In this document: in pieces, positions 51,838 to 61,600 of the stretch
Layout of the letters: each line of letters starts with the position of its first letter
Numbering within the stretch: the first letter of the stretch is position 1
Assembly (NCBI GenBank): GCA_013400975.1
Contig: WBMZ01005340.1
Span: 1 to 64,000, forward strand
Direction: 5' to 3'
Origin: Atrichornis clamosus
Lineage: Eukaryota > Chordata > Aves > Passeriformes > Menuridae
DNA length: 64,000 bases
Made by a program: the position numbers and the translations under genes
Notes under the pieces: model-generated
Databases searched by the model: none
Seen by the model: the letters and a program-made list of their open reading frames with translations, nothing else
What the model was told of the DNA's origin: nothing

Positions 51838-52237
51838 CATAGGGGTGCTGGTTGACAATTAACTCAACATGCCCTGGCAATGGGCACTCACAGCCCAGAA
51901 AGCCAAATGTATCCTGGGCTGAATGACAAGCAGCGTGGCCAGAAGGTGGAGAGAGGTCATTCTGTCCCTCTGCTCCACTCTGGTGAGATCTGTCCTTGAG
52001 TACTGCTTCCAGCTCTGGGACCTGCTGGAGCGAGTCCAGAGGAGAGACACCAAAATGATCAGAGGACTGGAGCACCTCCCCTGTGGCTGGGGAAGTTTGG
52101 GTTGTTCAGCCTGGAGAAGAGAAGGCTCCAAGGAGACCTTATAGCAACTTCCCAGTACCTGGCCATGGCAAGGGAGTTGGAACAAGATGAACTTTAAGGT
52201 TCCCTTCAACCCAAACCATTCTGTGATTCTATGACTA
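51838..52237 (+). mobile_element. CR1 LINE 3' region with two internal deletions
   Basis: The RT tail is recognisable ('ataggggtgctggttgacaa', then 'tggagcgagtccagaggaga') and the element ends with 'cccaaaccattctgtgattc'. Compared with the copies at 2275 and 42836 it lacks a short piece after 'ccagctctggga'. It also lacks roughly 250 bp between 'cttcccagtacctg' and 'gccatggcaaggg', so most of the 3' UTR is gone while the terminus is intact. The larger junction shares CCTG with both expected flanks, suggesting microhomology. Confidence 0.9.
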
Positions 52238-54601
52238 AATTAATCCCAGATAAATTTAAAGTGGCTACTCACTGAAACTTTATCTCTTATAAACAAGATT
52301 AGGAGCCCACATGAAAAGCAGTCTTTTCCCAGTTATCACTTTGGCATTAGCTACTAGACAATTGTTTTGGAAACTTAGGCAATTAATATGTATTTATTCA
52401 GAGATGCTTATCCCAAAAGCTTCATTTCTCTTCCACACTGATTTTGTATTAGTTAATTCAGAGTACTAATATGGCAAGGTCAAGCTAGCAGAAACTATTT
52501 TCTCTATTAAGAATTCTACTGACCTCATTTGCAAGAGAGTCTGAAGAAGGAAAGGGCTTGTTTCTTTTTATTTTCCTTTAACAAGTGGAAAGTAAAATAA
52601 TTTTTTTTTTAAATGAACCACTATAGGGAAGGGAACTTTGGCAATTAATATTTCCCAAGTGTCCTCATGCTGTACATTATGTACACATATACATACTCTG
52701 CTATTCTGTCTAAACTACTAAATGTGTGTAGCTGTAGCAGCAATACCTTCCACTGATGACAGAGATTGTACCAACAAAAGATGTTTCCTGAGATAGTTGT
52801 CTTCTAAGTGAAATGATCTGTGCTAGCAAGAGCCTGAACATCAACTTTTGCATTAAGACTTTTATTAGAAGATACAATAAAAAAAATTAAAAATTGCTGC
52901 ATTCCTCATCTCCCCACCAGCACTGTACTTTAACAACATTTTCTAGTAATGAACTACTGTCCTGTTCAATCGTTTCATTTGCCTGATCAGGAAAACATTT
53001 GTATGCAACCATCTTATTTTTAAATCATGTATTTACTCTGTGCCAATGCTGCAGTTTTATTTTAATGGCAAATAGAACAAAAGAAGGCCTTTTACAAACC
53101 CAGGGTTACTAGGTAGACAGTCTACTGGTTATATCCTCTTAGAGGTATCTAAGCTCTATACACCTTTCTTGGCTTACTGAGGCTTTCATGGCTTACTGAG
53201 TATGCACCTCAAGTGCATGTCTTTATAGGGTAGCATTTGCTACTTCATTAACCTTAATAAATTGCTAAAAATATATCCTGAGGCATCATACCATGATGTG
53301 CAGTCCTACAACCCTTCAGCTGGGTCCTACAAGCAACAGAGCTGTGATGCTGCACCAGCTAAGAGTTATAGGTCTTGTAGTTGGACATGGCATTAAGCTG
53401 CCACAGCCTTACTGCTTTGAATTCAGGTTACCCATAACATTCTTCACTCTATTATATTCCAGCTCCTTTTCAGAGTGCTGAAGACCCAGGTATATTCTTT
53501 TTCTCTTTCAAGGGAGTTGCTCAATCAAAAGCCCTTCAGAAAAAAGTGGCCTGAATTTTTAAGTGCCTGAAGCATCTAAAAAGTCTAATTTTAGTTTTTT
53601 ATTTTTAAGTGTCTTGGGTGCTTTTTCTAGAGTTCTCAAAAAAGCTTCGTCCATCCCACCATGCAGACTGTTTTTCCTACACTCATCTTATTAATCTAGA
53701 GGTTCCCACTCAATTTCTTCACACCAGTTCAGCACTGGAGGTGCTGGCACCTTCCTGCCTGCTGGGCCTGCCATATGGAAGAGTTATTTCTCCCCCTCAC
53801 TGATTCTCCATTTTTCACTTCAACCAAGCACACAACTTGTTCCCCATTGCCTATTTCTATCCCTCAGTTCTTCTCTTTCTTATCTACTTTTTTCCCCCAC
53901 TTTTAAAAAGTGCAACTATACTCATTAAGTTTGGAAAACACCTGAAGTGTAGTCCGTGGGAAAGAGGAAATGCAAAATAAGTAACTTGTTTATAGCTGTC
54001 TAAAGTAGGAGCAGTGTTGATGTAATTTTAAAATCTCTTGGAATTACCAGGTACTCCTTCCTCATTACACAATCAATTTTGAAAGGTCTGTGTAAATCTG
54101 TGTACACATAAGGTGACACAAAAAAATTTAAAATATTTTGATGCTAGAGAGCCTTTAGTAGCACAGTCTCTTAGACAATTGCCTGTGTCTACTCACAGTA
54201 GCTGCAAGCATATACAAGCTGCTACAATTTCTTCTGCAAAGCATATGTGCACAAGGTAAATGCTCAGGTCTCTGGATCTGCAAAGCATAGTGCAATTTAT
54301 ATAAAGATCTCTGAAGTGCTTTCTGCATATCAAAATCAAAATCCCCCATATTTTTAAAAGAAATTTTTTTTTTATACTTTCCATGAATTGATAAAGTAAA
54401 ATTGGTTACTCATTTCTTTATGCATGCTGATAAATTGCATGGCTTTTTAATCAGATACGTAGACATTAACAAATTCAGCAAGGAGCTGAAGGTAAGTTTT
54501 AATTTAATAGGCAATGTGATGCTAACCGTTCCATTTTAAAACACAAACTGTATATATGCACATGTCTAAATACAGGTGTGATACTTTTTTACATATTTGA
54601 A
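52238..54601. other. Unique intronic sequence
   Basis: AT-rich; a short direct repeat (ggcttactgag) near 53172 and 53190. No gene recognised. Confidence 0.4.
54596..54601. repeat. Left target-site duplication TTTGAA
   Basis: Directly abuts the TG start of the LTR and is repeated exactly at 55261-55266. Confidence 0.9.
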
Positions 54602-54922
54602 TGTGGCAGTGGTGGAAGCTGCCACTGCAGCCGAAGGTTGACATCTTCCCCCTAAGTTATTGTAAGGTTCAGCCCTTGCTGATGTAATGATTTCTCCCAA
54701 AGATGATGTAATCCCGGTATGTCAATCCCCTTGTCAATCTGTTGGCCTCCCCTCCCCTGTTCTGGAAAGTTCTTCTTCACTTAACACCCCATCGGCTCTG
54801 GCACCCTTTCTCCTCCCCTCTCCTTCCCCCCCTGGTTTTCCCCGTGTCACTCCACCTTATCTCCGCCCCTGGACCCTCATGTGTTTGGGCCCTGCTGTTC
54901 TCTCCGCCCCTTGCTATCCCAG

Positions 54923-54929
54923 TATTTAA
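54923..54929 (+). promoter_or_regulatory. TATA-like box of the solo LTR
   Basis: TATTTAA, about 320 bp into the LTR and 90-100 bp before the ATTAAA signal, as expected for the U3/R boundary region. Confidence 0.6.
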
Positions 54930-55018
54930 CCCTGTGTAAGCCCGGAAATCTCGTTCTTTGTCGCTGGCTTCTTTCAGGGTCGTTTCTTGTACCTGGACTC
55001 TGTGGTGCAAGGAATCTC

Positions 55019-55024
55019 ATTAAA
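55019..55024 (+). terminator. ATTAAA poly(A) signal of the solo LTR
   Basis: A common variant of AATAAA, placed downstream of the TATA-like box inside the presumed R region. Confidence 0.55.
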
Positions 55025-55260
55025 CTCCACGGAACTCCACACAAGGAACCCCTCCCACCTCTTTATCTCCGCCGACAGCTTAGGGCGTGTGTGTGCGTGT
55101 GTGGCTGCCTGCAGACACCTCGCAGGGAGTGCCTGGTGTGCGCAGGGGTTTGCGAACCCCGCGAGAGCGGCTCGACAAGGGACGCTTCTCGGAAGGTCTC
55201 TGCGCCTGGACCTCATCCCCCTCACACCCTTCCTGCCTCGAAGAAAGGCACAAAGCAGCA

Positions 55261-55266
55261 TTTGAA
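55261..55266. repeat. Right target-site duplication TTTGAA
   Basis: Exact copy of 54596-54601, directly after the terminal CA of the LTR. Confidence 0.9.
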
Positions 55267-56149
55267 CTCAGTTCTCATAAAGTACTTTACAGATTATGAT
55301 AATTACTTAAAATAAATTCTTAAGGAAAAAGATAGAAACACAAAACACAATTGGCACTTGTTTGCTCAAGCTCAATTACTCACTGCCATAAACACTGTCA
55401 TTTGCCAGTTTGGTCTGAGGTTAATGTGCAATAAGAATACTAATTTTAAAATGAAAGAAAAAAAGTCAGCTGAGAGCATTAGTTTTCTAACACATTTTCT
55501 TAATCCTTTTACTCAATCTTGGACACAGGTTGCTTTTAGTAGAACATAAAAACAAGGGGAAAATAAGGCAAAACTGTGTAATTGTATTAAACCAGCAACA
55601 GGTCTAATGTGCTTGCTTATGCTATGCAACAGCCAACTGCACACAAAACATCACAGGAATTCAATATTTTTCTATTTTAGAGTGTAGGTCCATTACAGGT
55701 GTGTTAGTACATTCATTGTCAGAAAGTAACAAATTATTTGATTAGACTTTAACTATTAGAAACTATTTTTGAGACAAGTCATAGAAAATGTCGTTTAAGT
55801 CAAGAGAATGATATAGGTCATAACATATGCTGAAATTGATGGGAGCTCTAAGAAGATAATTATTGTTTCTTTCAGGTTATCAAAGCCACAGACTCACTAC
55901 TAGAACAACTCAGTACAGCAAACATGTTCATCTCGTATCAGTACTGTGTTGTCCAAGATTAAACCTTTAATTTTCACAGTATTCATGAACATGTGCCATC
56001 AAACATTTGAGAAGATACAGAGAAACTCTTGTCTCTTTAATTTACCTGTCAGCAAAAGCCAAACATTATGCAGTATGCAAGTAATACTGGCTCTGGCAAG
56101 ATAGTCCTTATGATTTAGACAAGTCACATAGACAAGGCTGTACATATAA
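55267..56149. other. Unique intronic sequence
   Basis: AT-rich; nothing recognised. Confidence 0.4.
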
Positions 56150-56420
56150 GAACACAAAACCAATACATCTCCCAAACTGGGTCAGTCCAGATGGCCCACC
56201 TCGCCCAGTGCTCTGTACAAGGAACATGCTATTTGAGAAAAACATGCAAGCTTGGACACTTTCTGTGATCTGTTCCCCTCATACTTCCCTAGGGTCTACA
56301 ACTTCTGTTCACTAACGTCAGCATCTGTTTATGGGCAAGTTGCCCATGAATGCTATTGTCTATGGACACACTGTCCATGTTCCAGCATGACGGGCAGAGA
56401 GGCAGTGGAGTATCCACCAC
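56150..56420 (-). mobile_element. Ancient CR1/L3-like 3' fragment
   Basis: On the plus strand 'tataagaacac...aaactgggtcagtccagatggcccacctcgcccag' (56146-56212) resembles the reversed 3' end of an old amniote CR1/L3 class. That class reads, in effect, 'actgggtcagaccaatggtcc', then 'ctagcccag'. The following C/T-rich part resembles the rest of its 3' UTR. It is the same class as the element at 10780-11870, whose near-terminal block is the reverse counterpart. Diverged; boundaries approximate. Confidence 0.55.
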
Positions 56421-57637
56421 TGGAGATTGTCAAAACTCAGCAAGACAAAGCCTTGGCTGTTCTATCCAGTGTTGGCTGAGGTCCCACTTCAAACAGGACA
56501 GCAGATTATAACTTTCAGAGGCCTTTTCCAGTGAACAAGTCTGTCAAATCAAGTGCTGCACAATATTCAAACAAATTATTCAAATGTATAAACAACATTT
56601 TTTTATTCTAGCACTGAAGTTAAATCCTGAGCAACCAATGCTCAGACCCTGTGATCACTTGAAGCACATCTAGGTTACTAACATTGATGGAGTTCACATT
56701 ATAAGGATTGTGTAAAGATTCCCAAGAGAATCTGCAGTGAGTCAAATTTAACTAGATAAATGCAAACCTGAATGTACAGTTCCATATACAGACTGTGTTC
56801 GGGTGATCGCAGAGAACATTCAATTATGGCAAATTTGCCAGTAACGTTTTAATCCTGAGTTAGATTAAGAACTCCTTTTGATGATGTGGTGGATTTCTAC
56901 TTTCATTAGTACTCTCATGCAACCCACCCCCCATTCCATCTCCTGCTTCACGTATAAAGCAATCTTTGATATCCCTTTAATATCATTTGGAGAAAGGAGG
57001 AGAAAAAAATGCCATAGAGCAAAATTTCTTGGAGAGTACATTTTAAAGTAAAAAGCCACTCAAGTGCACTGGTTTAGCTATGCTTTGTCAGAAAACATGT
57101 ACTATACTTCAGTATAAAGTTGATTTTAAGGTGCTATTTTCCCACACATGATACAATAGAATCCTTACAAAAGGATTATGCAAGTTGAGAATTTTAAAGT
57201 AAAATTTTAAACCTATTGTCCAAGATGCTAATGAACCCATCAATGCCTTCACTTTGCCTCAGTTTTATTTGTTTGGGGTAGACAGGATAGGGTGATAATT
57301 TAAACTTCCAGAAGTGTTCAGAAGGCACTTGTGCAGTCCAGTCTGAATGCCGGGCATCAAAAAGTGCAAACACATACAATCACTCACCACTCAAAATACA
57401 GAATTCCTTACTAAAATGTGTAGATTGCTAATGAAGTTTCCTTCTTTAAAAGCAACACAACTTACAATGACAGCCAGCTTCCAGGGATCAGACATAACAC
57501 AAAGAAAGATGCCTAAGGAAACACATTTTTATTTACCTTTTAGGTAAGTTAAAGACACACAAATAGTTCCCTTGGAATGGAAGAAATGGTCACATTACAC
57601 TGCAGTAATCCAACAGCACACAAACTATTGCCAAGCA
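56421..57637. other. Unique intronic sequence
   Basis: AT-rich; nothing recognised. Confidence 0.4.
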
Positions 57638-57882
57638 ATAGGACAAGAGGCAATGGGAAGAAACTGATGCACAGGAAATCCCACCCAAACGTGAGAAAGA
57701 ACTTCTTCACTGTGCAGCGACCACACAAAGGAACGGCTTGCCCAGAGAGGTTGTGGAGTCTCCCTCACTGGAGATATTAAAGAACTGTCTGGACACATTC
57801 CTGTGCCATGTGCTCTGGGATGACCCTGCTTGAGCAGGGAGGTTGGAGCAGATGTCCCACTGTGGTCCTTTCCAACCTTGCC
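57638..57882 (+). mobile_element. CR1 LINE 3' fragment
   Basis: Contains the 'aataggacaagaggcaatgg' start of the 3' UTR, the 'cttgcccagagaggttgtgg' block, 'ctccctcactggagatatta' and 'gaccctgcttgagcagggag', ending at 'cctttccaacctt'. The terminal octamer repeats are missing. It belongs to a different CR1 subfamily ('gagatattaaagaactgtctgg' type) from the copies at 2275 and 42836. It lies about 580 bp from the OXR1 exon, in the downstream intron. Confidence 0.92.
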
Positions 57883-58461
57883 AAAAGGAGTCAGGCAAAA
57901 TCTCAACATTATTTATTGGGAAGCAAGCTGCAAAGCATCTTCCAGGGTGCCTAAGATGGTTTTAAAAGACTCATGTAGATGCTGACATCCCAGAGAATAT
58001 CCAGAAAACCAAAATAATCAGAGAAAGATACCCATAAAACCCCCTAAATAATTCTTCACACTCAGTATGCCTCTTCCCTCTTCAAACGGGAAATCCTTTC
58101 TAACCAGCAGCCTTCTAAACAATCTCTTCTAAGATTCCAATTCAATCCATTTTAAGAATTACATTCCTCCTAAAGTCTTCCTTTAAAAAGGCTTTTATGC
58201 TTTCTTCAATACTTGTTTTTATGGGAAAGAAAACAAGCCGCAAGAAAGAATCCTGGTAAACTGTGCAAGATAAATAAAGCAGGTTAATTCTTTAGGGCAA
58301 TTTGACATCAGCATTAAGATATGATAACGTATTGCTCATTGTGCACATTTGTAAAGTGTAGTAGCCAACTGTGATTAGCAAAAGAAATAAACCACAAATA
58401 AACAGTAAGGGCCTGCTGTTTTAACAAGTGCAATTCATTTCTTCTGTGGAAGAAAACTCAC
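57883..58461. other. OXR1 intron next to the exon donor
   Basis: Start of the intron that follows the OXR1 exon on the minus strand. It begins with GTGAGT (58456-58461 reversed). Unique AT-rich sequence otherwise. Confidence 0.7.
58456..58461 (-). promoter_or_regulatory. OXR1: Splice donor GTGAGT of the OXR1 exon
   Basis: On the minus strand the exon ends ACCATTG and is followed by GTGAGTTTTC, a strong U1-type donor. The last exon base G is the first base of the next codon (phase 1). Confidence 0.88.
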
Positions 58462-58658
58462 CAATGGTGTAATATCTCTTCAAATCACTCCTCCGTGGGT
58501 TGCGCCTTTGGGTGTTTGTGGTGTTGTTCTGTTCCTCCTCAGAAGCAGCTGTCTGAGTGGCAGGTAAAGGTTTGCTGGGCTGAGGTGTCTGAGCTTCTGC
58601 TGCCACCGGGTTGCATCCTGGCCCACTAATATCCACCGACTGGGACTTTTTCTTTAAT
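58462..58658 (-). CDS. OXR1: OXR1 internal exon (N-terminal linker before the LysM domain)
   Basis: A 197-bp exon: one leading base, 65 codons, one trailing base. The peptide starts LKKKSQSVDISGPGCNPVAA, has an acidic EEEQNN patch after a Pro/Thr-rich stretch, and ends RRNPRRSDLKRYYTI. Vertebrate OXR1 carries the same order: LKKKSQSVDI, then EEEQNN, then RRSELKRFYTI, followed by DTGQKK. The paralogue NCOA7 shares only the LKKK and LKRYYSI parts, so OXR1 is the better match. The last base G plus AT from the next exon would give the expected Asp. The segment is basic at both ends and looks disordered. The LysM, GRAM and TLDc domains, which in OXR1 give oxidative-stress protection and V-ATPase interaction, are encoded by exons outside the window to the left. 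The start codon lies in an exon to the right. No stop or frameshift was seen. Confidence 0.92.
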
Positions 58659-58680
58659 CTAAAGGCAATTTAAGACAGTA
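58659..58680 (-). promoter_or_regulatory. OXR1: Splice acceptor of the OXR1 exon
   Basis: On the minus strand tactgtcttaaattgccttt is followed by AG and then the exon. There is a moderate pyrimidine tract and a possible branch site in the TACTGTC/TTAAAT stretch. The single leading exon base A completes a codon from the previous exon (phase 2 acceptor). Confidence 0.85.
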
Positions 58681-61600
58681 AAGTATTACTAATCATCATT
58701 CTATACCTAGATTATATAAATAACAGCAATATGCTATTGTACATTGTACAACAATTTGTGCATGTCACAGCAGAACACAGAACAGCAGTGATAAATTAGG
58801 CCTTGCATTAATTTCCCCTTTCAGCTTCTGCTAAATCAGTTACAGCACTTCCATCTCCCATGTAGATGCAAAAGGCAAATTTCCCTCAGATCAGCCTGCT
58901 GAGCTGCTTGAAGGACCAGTCCATAATCTATTTCCAAGATGAGCTGCCCACAATTACCCTATCATTAAGTTGCCTGGCTTAAGTTTCCACAGATGAGGGG
59001 AGTACAAAGAAATTAAATCATTTGCACGAAGTTGCTGAAAACCTTGAGAGAAAAGAACTCATGTATGATCTTCTGAATTCAGATGTAGCTCTACAACTGC
59101 ATTTCTCATTCTGCAGTACTTACAACACAATGTTTCTCAAGAATCCCACTGACCCAAGATACCATTGCATGGCAATAGCAGTGGACAAAGGTAAAAAATT
59201 CTCTGTTCTGCTGAAGAAATCAGTGTTACTCAATTCATCACTGGCACCCAGGCACAGTATGAATGATTAACCACTATCCTCTGAGCCCAACCATCCAACT
59301 CGTGTTTTAGCCGTCTAATTGCCCATACATCCAGACATAACATCACAACTTGTGTACAAGTATATTCTGAGAGCCATTGTCAAAAGTCAAGGCAAATTTT
59401 TAAAAGCCATTTTTAAAGTCAAGGCAAATGACATTATTGCTCTCCACTCCTCCTCAGATCTAGTCAGTTTATCAAAGTTCTGAAGGAAAGATTTAAATAA
59501 CTCTCAAATCCTACTTCAGAGTGGGGTGAGTACACTCCCATCACTGATTCACCTTAGTTCTGATATCTCCACTATGTCTGGCAACATAAAATAGAGGTTA
59601 TTATGCTACTAGAGTTATTGAATAGAGACAAATGACCTTTTATGATGAAGTTCACTACATACACATTGGATTTTGTCAATATTTTTCTTAATTTAAGTCT
59701 CTATAAATGTATATAGCTGACTACATGATTTGATCCTGCAAATAAAAGAGGTTTATGGCACTGCAGTGAGATATTGATTTGAGATGAAGGGATCATAACA
59801 ACTCTGAAATTTTGAAGCAAGTTAAGTAAAATAATAAAGTTCTGCAATGCTAGAGGATAATTTTGTTAGGCTAACAAGTTAATGCTAAGCAGCCTGCTCT
59901 TAACTCTGTGCTTTCTTATTTTTCAAACATTTTCTCCATATATTGGCTGCAATTAGTCAGCATGGATTACTGCACTGAGAATGGAATCTGCTAGTTTAAG
60001 ATATTAACTGATTAAATATTGTCATAATAATAACTGCTCTAAGTAGATTGGAAAATCCACAGGTCATGATCAAGCTCTGGAAGGTACATTAACATATCAA
60101 TGTGTGTGTAGAATTTTATGAATGACACTATGAGGGCAAAATTACTATACTCTTATGGGGTATTGCTAGTCCAGGGAAAGGTCTAGTGGTTAGAACATTG
60201 GCAGTTAGAAATTAACTCTATGCCATTCAACAAGAAAGACTACTTTCACCAGATCCTTTTCTCTAGACTAGTCCAGGGTGTGTTGCATTTGAAAGAATGC
60301 TTCTCAGCTAAAATGACTCTGCATGGACAGTTCAGGTTGACAGGGACATTTATCCCTCCTACATATAAGAAAGGCTATACTGTGTCATTTAGACAAATGT
60401 CTCCAACAACTCCAGCAATGGATATCCTTCCAGCCTCCAGCAGACTCTGGTTTATGGGTTTTCTGAGTTAGATGCTGCACCTTTGGAGTTGTAATTTTTG
60501 GTTTGTCCTTAATTACTCCAGAACTCATTTAAGCTTCTGATATAGGCAGCATCCAGCCTTGACGTTTTCTGGTTTAACTCTGCACTGTGTTCATACAGTA
60601 ACCCCAGTATCTTATTTTAATGGCTTCTAAGAGTGACATTATGAGAAACAATGCACAACTACTGCTCCACATAAACCACTGCTTACACTAGTTCTTTCTG
60701 TTCAAAGAGCCCTACAGATATGGGAAGAAGTTGTCACTGTGATAAAGCTACCTTTACTTGGAGAATCTTGGTCAATGGAACAAGTCAGTGGAGTCAGTGG
60801 AGACACAGCCTCAGATTAACAACACTATGAGCACTGATACATACAAAAATCAGGAATAGGCAGGGCATCCTCTCTGAGAAAACATTGTGTGAGAAGAAAA
60901 CTGTTGCTTGAAATGATGCTCCAGAAACTGAGACTTTGTTTTGAACACTTCTAGCTTTAAACCTGAGGCTGGTCAAATACATTTACCTAAAATGAAGGGT
61001 TGAATATTTCATTGAATCATTAACAGTGAAATGATGTTCCATAACCATTATGTTATTCTGGTACACTGCTGAATATGCCAGCTCATATATGATATAAAAA
61101 GTCTTTATAATTTCTTACCACTAGAAATCTTTGAAGATTTAAAGGATGACTTTTGAGAAGAAAATCACTAATTTTCAAGAAGTATTGCTCTACCTCAGAC
61201 CACAGCTTCCACTGTGATTGCAGTGTCTTGTTTCTGTGTTGTGTAAAATAGCTGTGGGCAAAGAAGCTACAAAGTGTTTAGCACCTCTCCATAAACTCAA
61301 AACAAAGCAAGTAAGGCCTAAAGATCAATAAGTGTACATATGTCCTGCATTTCACATGTCTATGTTCTGCCCCAGAGGAAGACAGCAGGTGAGTTGAAAT
61401 AAATTTTACAAATTGAAAAATACCGTTATGATTTATATTCTCAGCTGTGTTATGAACACATTCTTCATCACCAAGGCTGTCTGAAGGACAGTCCAATTAA
61501 TAAAGCTGTCTGAAGGTAGCTAACAAAATAGCTTCCTGCACTGTGGGGAACACCAGATTGTTGTTACAAATATGCTGTCTATTCTTCTAGAATCACATAG

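Larger units (their letters stand above)
54602..55260 (+). mobile_element. Solo LTR of an endogenous retrovirus (class II / ERVK-like)
   Basis: A 659-bp element begins with TGTGGCAG and ends with AGCAGCA, i.e. canonical TG..CA. It is flanked by an exact 6-bp duplication TTTGAA, the length typical of beta-like (class II, ERVK) integrases. The order is U3 (C/T-rich), a TATTTAA box at 54923-54929, and an ATTAAA poly(A) signal at 55019-55024; a CpG-bearing U5 completes it. A hairpin-forming GCAGTGG/CCACTGC pair lies at its 5' end. No gag, pol or env sequence is present, so the provirus was reduced to one LTR by recombination. Its CpG-rich composition contrasts sharply with the intron, and the ends are intact, so it is relatively young. 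It could act as a plus-strand promoter, antisense to OXR1. Confidence 0.93.

Noticed and set aside
54687..55315. Overlapping open frames of 62-144 codons
   Set aside because: They lie within or run just out of the solo LTR; the LTR's C/T-rich and CpG-rich sequence lacks stops by composition.
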